Of a stretch of DNA of 64,000 nt, positions 25,529 to 37,700 are shown piece after piece (the first letter of the stretch is position 1; every line of letters starts with the position of its first letter). The notes beneath the pieces are model-generated. The model saw only the letters and a list, made by a program, of their open reading frames with translations, did no database searches and was not told the origin of the DNA. The stretch comes from Rhabdornis inornatus. Lineage: Eukaryota > Chordata > Aves > Passeriformes > Rhabdornithidae. Made by a program: the position numbers and the translations under genes. The stretch lies in NCBI GenBank assembly GCA_013397075.1, contig VWZS01002669.1, forward strand, positions 2,824,217 through 2,888,216. The letters run 5' to 3'.

Positions 25529-25695
25529 GGGCGGCTGGCGCGCGCGGAGCCGATCGATCCCCGCGGAGCCGATCCGCCCGTGCCGATCCCCGCGGAGCCG
25601 ATCGATCCCTGCGGTGCCATTGCCCGCTGAGCGGGTCCGACTGCGCCGGGCGGTGGCTGGCGCTCTGTCGGCGGGCGCTGCGGTTCCGTCCGCAG
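25529..25695 (+). other. Probable non-coding first exon of a rightward transcript (5' boundary unknown)
   Basis: On the plus strand TCCGCAG|gtaaag is a good donor ending an exon at 25695. No plus-strand ATG is found between the N at 25528 and this donor, so the exon would be 5' UTR. It contains the GC-rich minisatellite at 25544-25628. No partner acceptor with a convincing coding exon was found downstream, so the product is unknown and may be a non-coding RNA. Confidence 0.3.
25544..25628. repeat. GC-rich minisatellite, about four units
   Basis: Units begin GCGGAGCCGAT. Unit 1 (25544-25562) and unit 3 (25592-25610) are the same 19-mer except for the last base; unit 2 (25563-25591) is the same unit with a 10-bp internal insertion; unit 4 (25611-25628) is degenerate. 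It contains repeated CGATCGAT palindromes. Confidence 0.85.
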
Positions 25696-25850
25696 GTAAA
25701 GGCGCTGTGGGACGTTCCCTTTCCCAGACCGAAGGTTTCTTTTATCAGCAAATTACCAAATCCTACCGAAATCCTGGGTCGTGTGTCCCAGCCGCGGACC
25801 GCGCCGCCTTGGCTACGCTTTGCCCCGGCGGAGAGTTTGTCCCCGTTTCT

Positions 25851-28800
25851 CATTCATCTCATTGCCCCCGTTTGCCCACCACAGCTTCGGGGCCGGCATC
25901 ACCATTTTTAAAGGTTTTTACAAAATGGGATAAACGCATTGCTTGCTACTGCAGGTAGTGCTGTAGGAGAGGAGATTCGCTTAAGTACAGTTTATTGCCT
26001 GGGAGTTCCAAGGTACAGCGCAGGAGAGGTGGCATCCACGCTGCCTTCCGCCGGGAACGTGCTTCTCCTCTGTGCTACACCCGCTGTCTATTGTGACAGA
26101 GCACAGGCATGTTTTACATCAGCCTTTATCTGTCAGTATTTGACAAACAGAAAACTTAAGTCAGTATTTTCCATAAATGTGAACAATTATGCAAAAGATG
26201 CTTGTTGTTTTACTGCTGTAAGTACTGATTTACCAATGAGGTTACAAGCTAGGTCAACAGCAACATGAAGATCTGTTTAAAATACAAGCTAGTACATGGA
26301 GAAAATTATTTTCATGTGTACATACAATAAAGTAATTTGAAAAACAAAGTTCACCATATAATTCTAACATCTAAAACCTTTGCTATATAAATTTGCCTTA
26401 ACATGTAATCACAAATTCTGGACAACATAAAAGATGTTGCCAATTAACAACATCCCAGAGAAGTTAAGATCAGTTATGGATGCAGAAATATATAAATTAT
26501 CAATATGGAATAAAAATACATGCATTCATCACTAAGAGACTACAGTAGTCTCCTGGAGTTGCAAATTAAATATTTTTAATCCAACCATTCCAAATTCTAG
26601 ACTGCTACTTATATGTTGCTTCATAGTTTGTGAAGTTCCACAATTAAAAGGTGTCTGGGCTCATATTATTTAATAAAAGTGATAAATACTTCAGTTTTCA
26701 GTGCTGTTCTGCATATCAGCAGTGAGAGTGAGCTGGCGGAGACTATGAATCTGATGTTATCAGCAGGTTTAGACTTGGTCTGCAGGTTGTATTAATCCCA
26801 CCACACTTTCCTACTGATCCTCCGTGACCCTGAAGGGATTAGAATGACAACACCTCCCCCAGAAGCAGACTTGAGATGGCCGGAGGAAGCACAGGGAGTG
26901 CACAGGCAATGCAAGGAGCAACTTGGGTGTGCCATGGCCAGGTTCCTTATGGCAGCTCCATGGCAGCTGACCCAGAACAGAAGCGCTGCCGAGTCTCACA
27001 TTCTGCACTGCTGCAGCTCAGGACCTGCACAGCCATGAAGTGTGCAAAGCTGCATACCATCAGCTATGATATTTTCTCAAAAGGAAAAAGAGGCTGCAGC
27101 TAGCTACTGCAAACTCTGCTCTTGGCATGTGGAAATGTAATTCCCTTGTATCAAACTTGCTAGGTTGTCCCTAAGCCTGAGCAGACAATAGACAACAGAG
27201 TTAATTAAATGTAGGGTAGATATCAGAGCTAGACCATTTTAAGCTTGAGGACCAGATTGGATCTGTGTGCATCCTACAGAACCACTGTCCAATTACAGAC
27301 GTAAGTTAGTAATGTAAAATCATCCCCCAGGCCAAGGAAATAGTACATACCTGCAGCAGACACTGGGTAAGGTTTTCAGAGTAGTACAGGAAATTTAGTC
27401 ATATATCTGCCAATGAAATTAACAGGTAATGAATTAAAATAAGAGAAGTCTTTTGAGTAGGTTAAAAGGTCGGCTTAAATGTATATCTGTATTGAAATAA
27501 AAAAGGATAAAATGGATCATTTTTTAAATCAGGGCAATAATTCCATGGCTATTCATTTCTTCTCCCCAAGTGCTATCAATCTCAATTTTACATATAGCTA
27601 AGCACTGCTGGAAGCTGAGCTTAATTTTGAATCCTTCAAAGGTTTTATTTTCTGTATTTAAATAATTCTGAATAAGAAAACATAAATAAGCAAAGGTTAC
27701 ATAGGCTTCTGGATCATTAGACAGCTGGGAGAATTTCTATGAAGGACACACCAAGCAAGGGCTGGAAATAAAATGAGTTAAAATTAATAGAAACCTCTCG
27801 TCTTGATTATTTTGTTGGACCTAAGAAAGCTCAATGACTTGTGCAGTAAAAATTTCACATTTTGGTGAAGACCTGCTGGGTCTGACCCAGACTGTCAATC
27901 AAAACTATCTGTGTGTGTATAAATAGGAACATCTATATATCCATGCAACTATACCATCATGGAACCTCGAGCATCTATGATGCCTGCCAGCTCTAGCAAG
28001 AAGAGCAGTCTGACTCTTGTCACCTGCTTCTTTACGAATTTCTTTTGCCAATTACAGGGTTCAAGGCACAAAATCATTAAGAAGCCTTTCCTGCTCATCA
28101 ATAGCTTTTTCAGCCTATACTGTATCTATTGCTGCTCACCTAGGTATAATGGCATTTCAAAATAGGAATTCTGACGAAGTATTACAGTATTTCTTAGCAA
28201 CAGGTATTGCACCCATAGCCATTAACATCAATAATTCAGCTCATCCAGACTTACGTTAAAAATGTCTTCTCTCAGATCTTATCTGCTGTTCATAAACAAG
28301 AATGTCTTGAAGGGGTTCTGACTTTGCAGCAACTGGTATGATGACAGCAATAGCCTGCAATAGAAATGCAGACTTGGACAGGAGCTTCTGGCATTTCAAG
28401 CCAGCCAGCATGATACATAATCCATTGCAGAAACTCCTCATGTTCTAGGTTAAGGCCACTAAGCTTTCTCAGGGCTACTGTTTGGTGGGAACACTGCTGC
28501 TATTTGCATAGGGGAACAAGTTCAGAGGAGCACGAGCACAAACACTGGAACGAAAACACCATTTTATGGGCTCATTTAATCAGTGTAAATGAGAAAAATC
28601 TTGGCTAATTCCAGCTGAAGTACTCCTGAATTACAGTGGGATGGCAGCTCTGAATCCAAAGCAAGAAGATGTCTGTTGATGAAAATATAACCACTACTTT
28701 CTCTATGCACTTTTCCTTCATTCCACCTCTAAGAACTAGAGAAGAATTCATTGTCTTTCTCAGGTGATGAGAGAATAAGCTACTTCCTTCGAGTGAGAAA

Positions 28801-28953
28801 GGAAACCTTGTTCATAGCCAAGGTCTGAATTCTGCTCTCATCAATGCCAAATCAACCCCTTGCTTGGGAGGGGACTTCATTACAGACTTACTATTGATAA
28901 GCTTTTTATAGAAATGTCAGCATTACAGACTAGCAAATAATCTACCTATAGAT
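25851..28953. other. Non-coding stretch right of the CpG island
   Basis: About 3.1 kb. Composition falls quickly from GC-rich to AT-rich. Donor-like sites on the plus strand (for example TGCT|gtaagt near 26219 and AGAC|gtaagt near 27300) have no convincing coding segment before them. Nothing else recognisable is seen. Confidence 0.55.
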
Positions 28954-28981
28954 ATCATTATCATTATCATTATCATTATCA
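28954..28981. repeat. ATCATT hexanucleotide microsatellite
   Basis: Between four and five tandem ATCATT units end exactly where the 146-bp duplicated block begins. Confidence 0.92.
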
Positions 28982-29407
28982 GTCCTTTTAATGAAGACTC
29001 AAACCACACCATCACACATCTCAATAAATCAGCATGGCTAACACATGCCAAAAAAACATTTCTTCTTAGCCCTCAAAGCAATCAGCTTACGCTGCTGAAG
29101 CAGGAATCTTGTTTGTCCCCTGCATTGNTCGCCACTAATGGTGGCCGCTGATACCGGTTCCTTTCGCCGCTCCCTTCCTTTCCCGTTCCTTGTTTCCGCC
29201 TCGCGCGGAACCGCCTCCACCCGGCGGCCGAGGCGCGTCCCTGCCCAGCAGCGGAGACGGNGTCCTTTTAATGAAGACTCAAACCACACCATCACACATC
29301 TCAATAAATCAGCATGGCTAACACATGCCAAAAAAACATTTCTTCTTAGCCCTCAAAGCAATCAGCTTACGCTGCTGAAGCAGGAATCTTGTTTGTCCCC
29401 TGCATTG
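28982..29407. other. Exact 146-bp direct duplication around an N-bounded block (likely misassembly)
   Basis: Bases 28982-29127 and 29262-29407 are identical by reading (offset exactly 280). Between them lies a 132-bp GC-rich block (29129-29260) with a single N at each edge (29128 and 29261). Removing one copy plus the block restores a continuous sequence. Two copies without a single difference and with Ns at both inner junctions look like unmerged contig ends, not a biological duplication. Confidence 0.93.
29129..29260. other. Orphan GC-rich block, probable misplaced contig
   Basis: 132 bp, rich in CG dinucleotides (for example cctcgcgcggaaccgcc and cacccggcggccgaggcgcg), in the middle of AT-rich DNA. 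It resembles a fragment of a promoter CpG island but has no link to its surroundings. It is bounded by Ns and probably belongs elsewhere in the genome or is contamination. Frames crossing it are artefacts. Confidence 0.8.
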
Positions 29408-32400
29408 TTGTAATCTAGTGCATACAGCTGCAAATGTTGTCTTTGCTCACAAAGCTTCTTAAATCCCTTTTTTAATTCTACTAAACTCTTTGCCTTGATG
29501 ACTGCCCATGACAATTGGATTCCATAGACAGAAAATATATTGTGTGAAATCATATTGAAAACGTGTTCTGGAAGGTTTTGCTCTATGAATTGGGGCACAC
29601 AGGCTGCAATTAGCTGACTTCACTACACACTTGATGAAATTTCATCTTATGTGAAGTTCCCCTTGCCTCCATGATCTCTGCTACCCTCCATTACTCTTTA
29701 TTCCGCACAGTTAACTTTCTGGTTCCTTTTTAAGTCCTCTGAGGTAAACTCTGGCTCTCATGAATGTATTGGAGCACCTGTGCAGCCATGCACATAAAAA
29801 TACGGAAGGAACAACACACACACAGATTAGGATCTTCCAGCATACAGAGCACCACATGGACTCTCTGGACTCTCTTCCCAGGCTGAAGTCACTAATTGAT
29901 TTTAATGGGAGCAGGGCTGAGCTAATGCTGGCACTTTGGAAAATCCCACCCAAGGGATTCAGTGATATTGAAAGTGCTTGAGGCAGGTTAACTGCAGGCA
30001 TTTCCACTAATGGGGAATGGCGCAGTTGTCTTTATTAATTTTCCTTCTCCAAAGTGCAATTAGAGTGTATGTATTTTTATATCCTTAGGAACAAAATAAT
30101 GTAAAATGCTTCTATTTCTAGAGACTCTTACTGAAAGGCAAATAAATGAGTGATTTTCTGCAGCAGTTACAGGTCTTAAGATCTATCACACCCCCCAAGA
30201 ATCTATTAATACTCTCTTGCTGCCCTTCTTTTTCCTTCAGCTGACTTAATATGATTACGAGGGAAAATAATGTCGATGTGGGTCCCAATCACAGCTGATG
30301 CAGTGGCTATTGTGAAGCAATTTTCATCATCCTCCTGGAGACAGTAGAACCAATACTTTTCTATATGACTGTACCTTTAAAACCAGGAGAAAGAAATTTC
30401 AGTGGTGAAGATGAATTGGAAAATGGCCATTAACATGGGGAAGAAAAAGTGGCATGAACTGGAATAAGGTGTAAACAATAGGAAGGAGGATGATGTAAAC
30501 ACATGCCAAAGTCGAGGACATTGTCTCTGTTATGGTCAGTTTTTGGAGAGGTCACTACAGGGTAAGTGTGGTCTAAAAAAAGGAACCAAAACTATGGCAA
30601 CAATTTTGCAAACAACTCTACAAATAAATACAGTCTTTAGCTGTCACTGAAAACTATGAGATTACTCATTCATAAAAATGCTGAGGTTCTGGCACATTTT
30701 TCACTTAAAATACAATTAATGATTCTTTTCCATACATTTATTCAAACAGCACTAGAATTTCAAGCATAATGGCAAACATCACCACTTCAAAAGATCCCAT
30801 TGCTATAGTGTAATGGGAGAGGTTTGGTCATTAACATGTGACATAACACAGTGAAATGTCAGCAGAATACCAGAAGTTCTGCAGTCTTGAGAACCACTGC
30901 TTTACATAAAAGAATCAAGTCCACAACATGTGTAAAATGCTGAGGGAGGTGAGTGGCAGAGTGGGGGGGGGGGAAAGAAACTCAGTTTGTTTCTACTTGC
31001 TACTTCTACTTTGTGATTCAAATTTTTCCTGAAAAGTTCTCTTCTTGCAAGGACCTTCTTGATATGACTCTACTGACTCTTTAGGTATAAAGGCTGTGCT
31101 TGATACCAAACTGGAAGAGCTGCAGGGTAACCCAGGAGCCTGCATTAGGCATTTCTCTGGGTCAGGCTGGAAAACACTTCTCAGAAGATCTTTGGAGTTC
31201 ATGTTATCTACGTTACCATTACAGAGTAAAGCATAAAAAAAGCAACAAGTAGTCATTCCCTTTTCAGATTATTGTTAATCTATTTTTACTTCCTCCATGA
31301 CAACATTTCTCATTATACACTGAAAATTCAGCTCACTTCAGAAGTGACATCTTTTGCTTACTGAGGTAGAAAAAGGGCATTTTAATGTAAATGTTCAACA
31401 TTGAAAATGTTGAAATGTCCTTCCACACCAAATACTTTATACACAGTTAATGCTCATTACAGGATAATTACCTGGTAGATCTGATTTAATAATTCTTACA
31501 GTGTAAATGATTTTTTCAATGTGCAATAAAATAGAGTTAATAGTTACATTGCTGCCTGAGAGAGAAGTAAATTTTGGACCTTCAAGAAAGATCACTGTGA
31601 AAATCCAAAAGACTACATTTAGTTTCCTTTCTTTACAGAGGAAAATTCAGTCAAACCCATTTATGCACTGGCCATAATTGCAGGGGCAGCTTTGTGTGGA
31701 TGCACTGCAGCAGTGTGACACAGTTTTTGGAGCTGCAGAGATAGATTGACACATCTCTGCTATACACAGTACTGGCAGTGGTTTGGTTTTCCAGTTACTA
31801 TTAACTGCTCTTCCTCAAATATCTTCAGCCACATCTTGTCCTCAGATCTCATTCTGGAAAGTGACCTGCTCAAATAGACTTTTCATTTCAGGAGACAGAT
31901 GGCATTAATTAAGTTGCAAGACCAGGTGGAAATTACAAGTTTCTCCAGAAGTTCTGTTATTTAACTGTACCAAATGTTTACAGAGCAGAACTATTTTTTT
32001 CCTGTCATTTTTATGCATATATGAAATATTTGATATATATCTTGTAAATCACATATTAGGATTTACTGGAATTTCTGTCTTGATCGCTTAAATGACATTG
32101 GCTGGATTGTTAACATTTTTTGAAAGAAGTAGTTTAAATTGGTGCAGTTGTTCTTTCTGTGAATGACTGAAAATAGTTGTGGGAAGTTTCAGATTCTTTT
32201 TTTGAACATCTGTAGATGACTGCATGGTAGATTTTGAACAGTAAATTTCAGCATTTTTATCATTGTATTTTGAAACTTCTACAATTTATTTTAAAACTCC
32301 CATTCTGAATTGGAAAGTGGAAAATAAATATTTTGGCATGTTTAATGTGGTCTGTGTGATGTTTCTGGACTTATCAGAGAAACCTATCATGATTTTTTGA

Positions 32401-34020
32401 ATAATTTTACTGATGAGGTAGGAAAAATTAAATGGCACTTCAGAGTAACTTTGAAGATCTTTATTCAATATTTGATGAGCAAAAATCCAAGCAATCCTCA
32501 TTAGTAATTCCTTCAGAGATAATTTCCTTCTTGAATCTTAATGTGTACTTTTGAGGTGGATGACTTGGGAGCATCTGTAGAGGAAAACTCAACTGCCCTA
32601 GTATCAGTGGGATTTCTCTTATTCTAAGACACGTGTGCAGAGTTTTATACAGATCACCCATACACATAATGCATGTTTGCATGCAATTTGTTCTCAAGTA
32701 CTCAGGGATTACCTTTGACTAAATGAAGAGTGGGATTAAGTGAACATATGGTGTTAAGAAAGCTGAAAATAAAATCCCCTCCATCTTACTCTACTGCACC
32801 TATATTGCTCATTAGGGGATTACTTCTAAGTCTGTGTGGACAAGCTTTCTGAGGAAGGAACAGAAAGGCATAAAGTTTCACAGGTTATGAGACAAATCCT
32901 GTAAAATTATACTGTCTAAGTGAAAGGTATCTTGTCTTTTATTCAAATCTTGAAACTCATTTTTCACTTGTACTGTATCAATGTGTACTTGTAGAGAAAG
33001 AGAAGACTCAGTGGATTCTTTTGACTCATCTCAGATAGGTTTTCTGTAAGTCACACTACAATCATAACTGGATGTGCCTTCTTATTAAACATATTTTTAT
33101 AAATAGGACTGGAAAGCTCATAAGCCTACACTGAAGTGATTGATTTTCAATCAGAAAAATCTATACATTTATTTTAAAAAGTTATTTGTGAAATTAGATT
33201 TAAAGCCCCATGATTTTCTTGATTATTTACCTGACAATTAAGCTTAAAACAGATATGAAAAAACTTACAAAATCTATTGTATATGCCAACTAGGAACAAA
33301 CTGGGTAATACAGTGTGAAAATAACATCAAAGAACAGAGCCCATGGTCCTCCAGCAACTCTATAGTTTTGTATTTAGCTAGTGTAACAGAGTTCATGCTT
33401 ACCAACCTCAGTGAGTTCTTCTGGTCACCTTGGAAGCACCTTACTGGCACTTCTCCTTCTTGAGCTGTGTATGCCAAATGATTCTGCTGTCCTGTTACTC
33501 CCTCCAGGGCCTCCAGATCCTCCCAGAGGTCCATTAATGTTAACCAATTTGCCTAGCTCAGTACACCCTCTTCACATAAGCTTCAAATTCTTGTAAAACT
33601 CATCAAAATCTAACCATGTCTTCCACTTCTACTGATCAGTTGCCCTCCTATAACTACAAGCTATCTTCTCCTTTGTATTCTCAAATAAAGTCTCTGGACC
33701 AATCTATGAAGACACTGCACGGTCCCTTACAAACCTCTTCCATATGAACTCCATTTTGATGTCTGTAAAGTTGACAACACCACTAAAGCAACCAGTAGGA
33801 ATACAAATGTCTCAGAGTAGCAATCTCTCAATGCTTACAGTGAAAAAAATCTATGTGTGCAACTGCCTGTTTTTGTTTTTGCTATTCTTTTCCTTCCTTT
33901 CCCATTTCCTCCACAGGATATTTTTCCATTTTTTCATTGTGTCAAAACTCATTTCAGCTCCTTAGTAGAACATATGTCCCCTGTCACATATGTATGAGTA
34001 TCTGGCATAAACGAACACTG
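29408..34020. other. Non-coding stretch with mixed composition
   Basis: About 4.6 kb with no recognisable gene. It includes an 11-G run at 30963-30973 and a donor-like CAGG|gtaagt near 30571 preceded by a fair acceptor 22 bases earlier, too short to judge. A very long pyrimidine tract ending tttcctccacag lies near 33873-33917, but no donor or open exon follows. From about 31 kb the plus strand turns T-rich and G-over-C (bases 32101-32160 contain 27 T, 14 A, 14 G and 5 C by hand count). Confidence 0.55.
30963..30973. repeat. G11 homopolymer
   Basis: Eleven consecutive G bases; length is often unreliable in assemblies and variable between individuals. Confidence 0.85.
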
Positions 34021-34662
34021 AGAGCAGAGTCAGAACCTGGGTTACCACACCCCTACTGCTGCCTGTGCTGTCAATACTGACTCAGGCAGCAGGCAACAAA
34101 TCCCACAGATCCAGGCTGCATCAGCTGTACAACAGACTGGCTGCCCTAACAGCCAGCATGCGAGCAGTACACCTGGTGTCCCCGGACACAGTGGGCAACT
34201 GGTCTGGTTAAAGGGGCCAGCCTGGGGACCCTCAGCTACTGAACTACCTGGCCAGAGTGACAGGTCCTGCAGCACTGCTTCAGTAGCTCCAGACAAATAG
34301 CTCCATCCATCAGGACAAAATTTTTGCATAGGAGCCTGATTTCTGTTACAATACAATAATAAATGGTACAAAAGAAGTCTGGTCTTTTAGGGTCTTACCC
34401 CTGCTGATTTACAAATGCATTGAAGAACATTCAAGATGACAGGCTGTGCTCAAGTCTCACCAGAAACGGGATCTGGGCTGCAGCTGCCCCCAAGGCCTGT
34501 CCCCAAGGCAGGTCGTGTTGTGGTGGCAGTGGGGGTCACAGCTCTGTAAGCTGGGCTGCATGTCTGCTGTAGCAGGCAGGCATCCTGCCCTGCCCACTCC
34601 TTTGCTGCGACTGCAGATCAGGGGATTGAGGGGCGGTGCCAGGGCCCTTGCAGCTGCAGCAG
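34021..34662. other. Moderately GC-rich unique patch
   Basis: Noticeably more G and C than its flanks but with few CG dinucleotides, so not a CpG island. Open frames on both strands (up to 109 codons) look random and cysteine/leucine-rich without a recognisable domain. A splice-acceptor-like tctcctctaccacag lies just to the right near 34744. Confidence 0.5.
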
Positions 34663-34713
34663 GATGTGGAAGGCTCTTGATGCACTGGATGTGGCAAGGC
34701 TCTTAATGCACTG
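34663..34713. repeat. Two-copy tandem duplication, 25-26 bp
   Basis: gatgtggaaggctcttgatg... at 34663-34687 is followed directly by gatgtggcaaggctcttaat... at 34688-34713. The second copy has a one-base insertion and a substitution. Confidence 0.85.
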
Positions 34714-37700
34714 GCTGCTTCCTGAGAAACTCTCCTCTACCACAGCCAAAAAACGGTGGTGAGTAGGGTCTCTGCAGCTGGGCCAGGCTGGGGAAGTGAA
34801 GATTCAAACTGCAGCTGTGTCTCCTTTAAATAGTTTATGAATGGCGCTCACTTTGGGTTTTGTTTTACAACCAAGCAGAAACCAGCCCCAGCAGCACCCC
34901 ATATGTTCCTTGTCTTTTGTTTGCTTGGGCAGGTTTATTGTACAGGTTGACTTAGGATCTAGCTATGACTATGTCATGGGTTCGTTGTGTACATTGTCAA
35001 AGACATGAGATTGAGCCCAACACCTGTGTTTAAAACATTATGGCTGTGTCTGAAAAGTCAGAAAAATTAGTGTTCTGAGCTATTCTTACATCACTGTAAA
35101 CAATTTTAGCTAGCTAACTAGAAATCCTGCCACTAAATACAAGTGTCAGATTGCAACCAGATTCTCAGCATGCCAAGCCCACATCACTGTTGTTCTAGAT
35201 TTCCCTTTCACTGAGTAACCTGGCAGTGCCTTGTGTCAAGCAGCCGATAGCAGAACTGCTGTTACCTACTCCCTACTCATCTGGCTGCTCCTGTGCAGTT
35301 CCACATTTCAGTGTGTGACAGTGGATTCACAAGAATCCCATCCCAGGGCATACTGGAGGAAGAAGCATAACTTCTCTTCCAGATGAGAATGTGTCCCGAG
35401 CCTGAACTACTGCTGCTCAGAAAATTATGTGCAGAACAGCGTATGTATTGAAGCTCAGACTTATCCCCTGGAAACAAATGTCCTCCTTTCAAAAAAGATA
35501 ATCTCCTTCTACCACGTCCTTTGGTCTCCAAAACATCCCTAACCCCACCTGCTCTGTCCTCATCTTACCCTTACTCTCTGTAAGGTATGTCTAACCAATT
35601 TGCTGTTTCTGTTGACCCATATTTGGACAGCTTAATATATGTCATTCACTCGGGTGTGAAGGTTCAGCCTATTTGCAACCTTCTATAAGTGCTTCCCAAT
35701 TTAGGATTTCAAGATCCAATGTCTCCTTTGAACCTAAAGAATCCACAGGTGAGATTGAGATGTATGCAAGCAACACATGCTGCTAATTCTCTCTGAAAGT
35801 CTAAGATTAAGGCAAAGTCCATTGTAAGCCTGTACCATTATAGGAGTATCAGTCAGAGAAAGGAAATTTCGACAGCATTTAAAACACATAAGTGAGTTCC
35901 TTGGAGGAAAGTATTTTGGTCACTGTGACTAATACTGAGCTAGTGTAAAATAAAAGCATATTTATTTTCCTTTGCAGTGTTGTCCCTTAGTTGTCCCTGC
36001 AGAAGGACTGTGTTTGAACAGTTGGTAGATTCAATCTAGCACAGACCTGGCACATAGTTTCCTGCTACATCCATTCCTGTTCCTTTCTGATCAAGTGTCA
36101 TGTGGGATTAGCACAATAAATCTAGACTACAACAGAGAAACAGTGTTCATTTCAATTTTTCTGGTATTATTTAGTTTGTGATACAGTGCAAATATAGCTG
36201 GAACCCAGTGTTTGTATTCAACTTTACTATGCATTTAACTTTGCCTTTCCCACTGAAACGTGCAATCTCTACTAAAGAGAATACTTCAGCAGTACAAATT
36301 CCCTTCTGTCTCAGTATTTACTGTTGTATAAAAATAAAGTCACTCAAGTAGTATTTTAAATGTATGTGGTGGTGTTGTTTGCTTCTGCAAAATCGGCCTT
36401 AAGTGAACACTTACCACAGCATGGAAGATAGGGCTGGAAGGGGGTAAGCCAAGGGTGCTTAAGGGTTCACCTCATGAAAGCGAGTTTCTGCTGAAGCTGA
36501 AGCAAAACTGCATGAAGCTAGAAAAGGTCTCAAACCTGGCTGCTTAAAGTTAGGAATCTATGTGACTAAATGCAATGGCCTGGTTTTCCAAAATGGTTGA
36601 CAGGTGTCCACATTCTCATTGAAATCAATAGGCATTGCATACGCTTAACACCCTGGAAAACCAGGCCACTTATATTTAGGAGTTTAAATACTTGGAGCTT
36701 AAATTTCAACCACTAGAGTTAAAAGACAGAGTATCTAAAGCCTATTTTAAAGTAGGATGTCTGATCTAGTGCTAGAGGTTACAGTTAACTAAGATAAATT
36801 ATTCCTATGCTGACCCCCCACTGCCTCCAAAAACATTACCCTTATACTGAGATACCTTAGCTGTAGCCTAGGCCTCTAACTGAGAAACCTTATTTGAGAA
36901 CTCTTCTTGGAAACCCTTTCTACAACAGCATTCTTCATGGATATTAGCCCTAACAGTCAGCATTTCCATTCAATTTGAATGCAATTGTTATTAAGTGCTG
37001 TTTGGTCCATTTGGTTTAAAAGAAAGAATCAAAAAAAGCAGAAGAAGTGGCTGTGCAGTTTCCATCCTGGGCAGAGGTACTGCTCTGAAGCTCTGCTGTC
37101 TGGACTTCCAAGTGGGAGAAGGCCAAGGGTTTGGGAGAAATCGCCTTGAACAGCTGCTCAGAGGCAGGGCTCAACTGGCATAGTCATTCAATCACATTGC
37201 CTAAGTCCTTTGCCAGTAAAAGCCTACCCAAAAGCAAACACAGATAAAGGGGTTTCCCTGCTCCTAATCCATGAAACAGAAACATTATTTGCTTCTCACT
37301 GCTTGGTCTGGGAGGCTAAACAGGTGATCTGCTTTTTCGGTTAACCATTACTATAGTGATTGGCTCCTCTGGAGGAGGAGCACTGGTTTGTATTTCCCAC
37401 TTGGCTCTGAAAAAGTGTCAAGGACTACTTCCCTTCAGTCATTGAGATCTTTGTGCCTTCATTTGCACCAGGAAAAGTCATTATGCCACAGGGTGGAACT
37501 TGGCTTCATCTTTCTGTTTGTCACCTGGGACATTAGAAGACAGTGCTAGTAGCCACAGCACTACTTTGCAGTCACCACCGTAGAGTTCATTCTCTTACCA
37601 TTAAGGAAGAATATTAGGTTATTACTTCAAACACTCATCAGAGCCTCACACACAGCTCTGCTCATGGCTACCAGTTTTATGGATGCAGAAACCAATCTTT

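Larger units (their letters stand above)
24905..25850. promoter_or_regulatory. CpG island, probable bidirectional promoter
   Basis: About 950 bp of GC- and CpG-dense DNA (many CG dinucleotides, for example cgcgcgcctcggcg near 24945) stands out abruptly from AT-rich flanks. Vertebrate CpG islands of this size usually mark promoters. A strong minus-strand donor and a plus-strand donor point away from each other inside it, which suggests transcription in both directions. No TATA box is evident; GC-box-like gggcgg motifs are present, for example at 25529. The long open frames here on both strands (up to 343 codons) reflect scarcity of stop codons in GC-rich DNA and contain no recognisable domain. 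Confidence 0.85.

Noticed and set aside
24822..25853. Open frames of up to 343 codons on both strands across the CpG island
   Set aside because: Stop codons are rare in GC-rich DNA, the frames overlap on both strands, one runs through an N, and the translations are low-complexity Ala/Arg/Pro/Gly with no recognisable domain.
29038..29413. Frames of about 90 codons on both strands
   Set aside because: They cross the Ns and the misplaced GC-rich block, so they join unrelated DNA.
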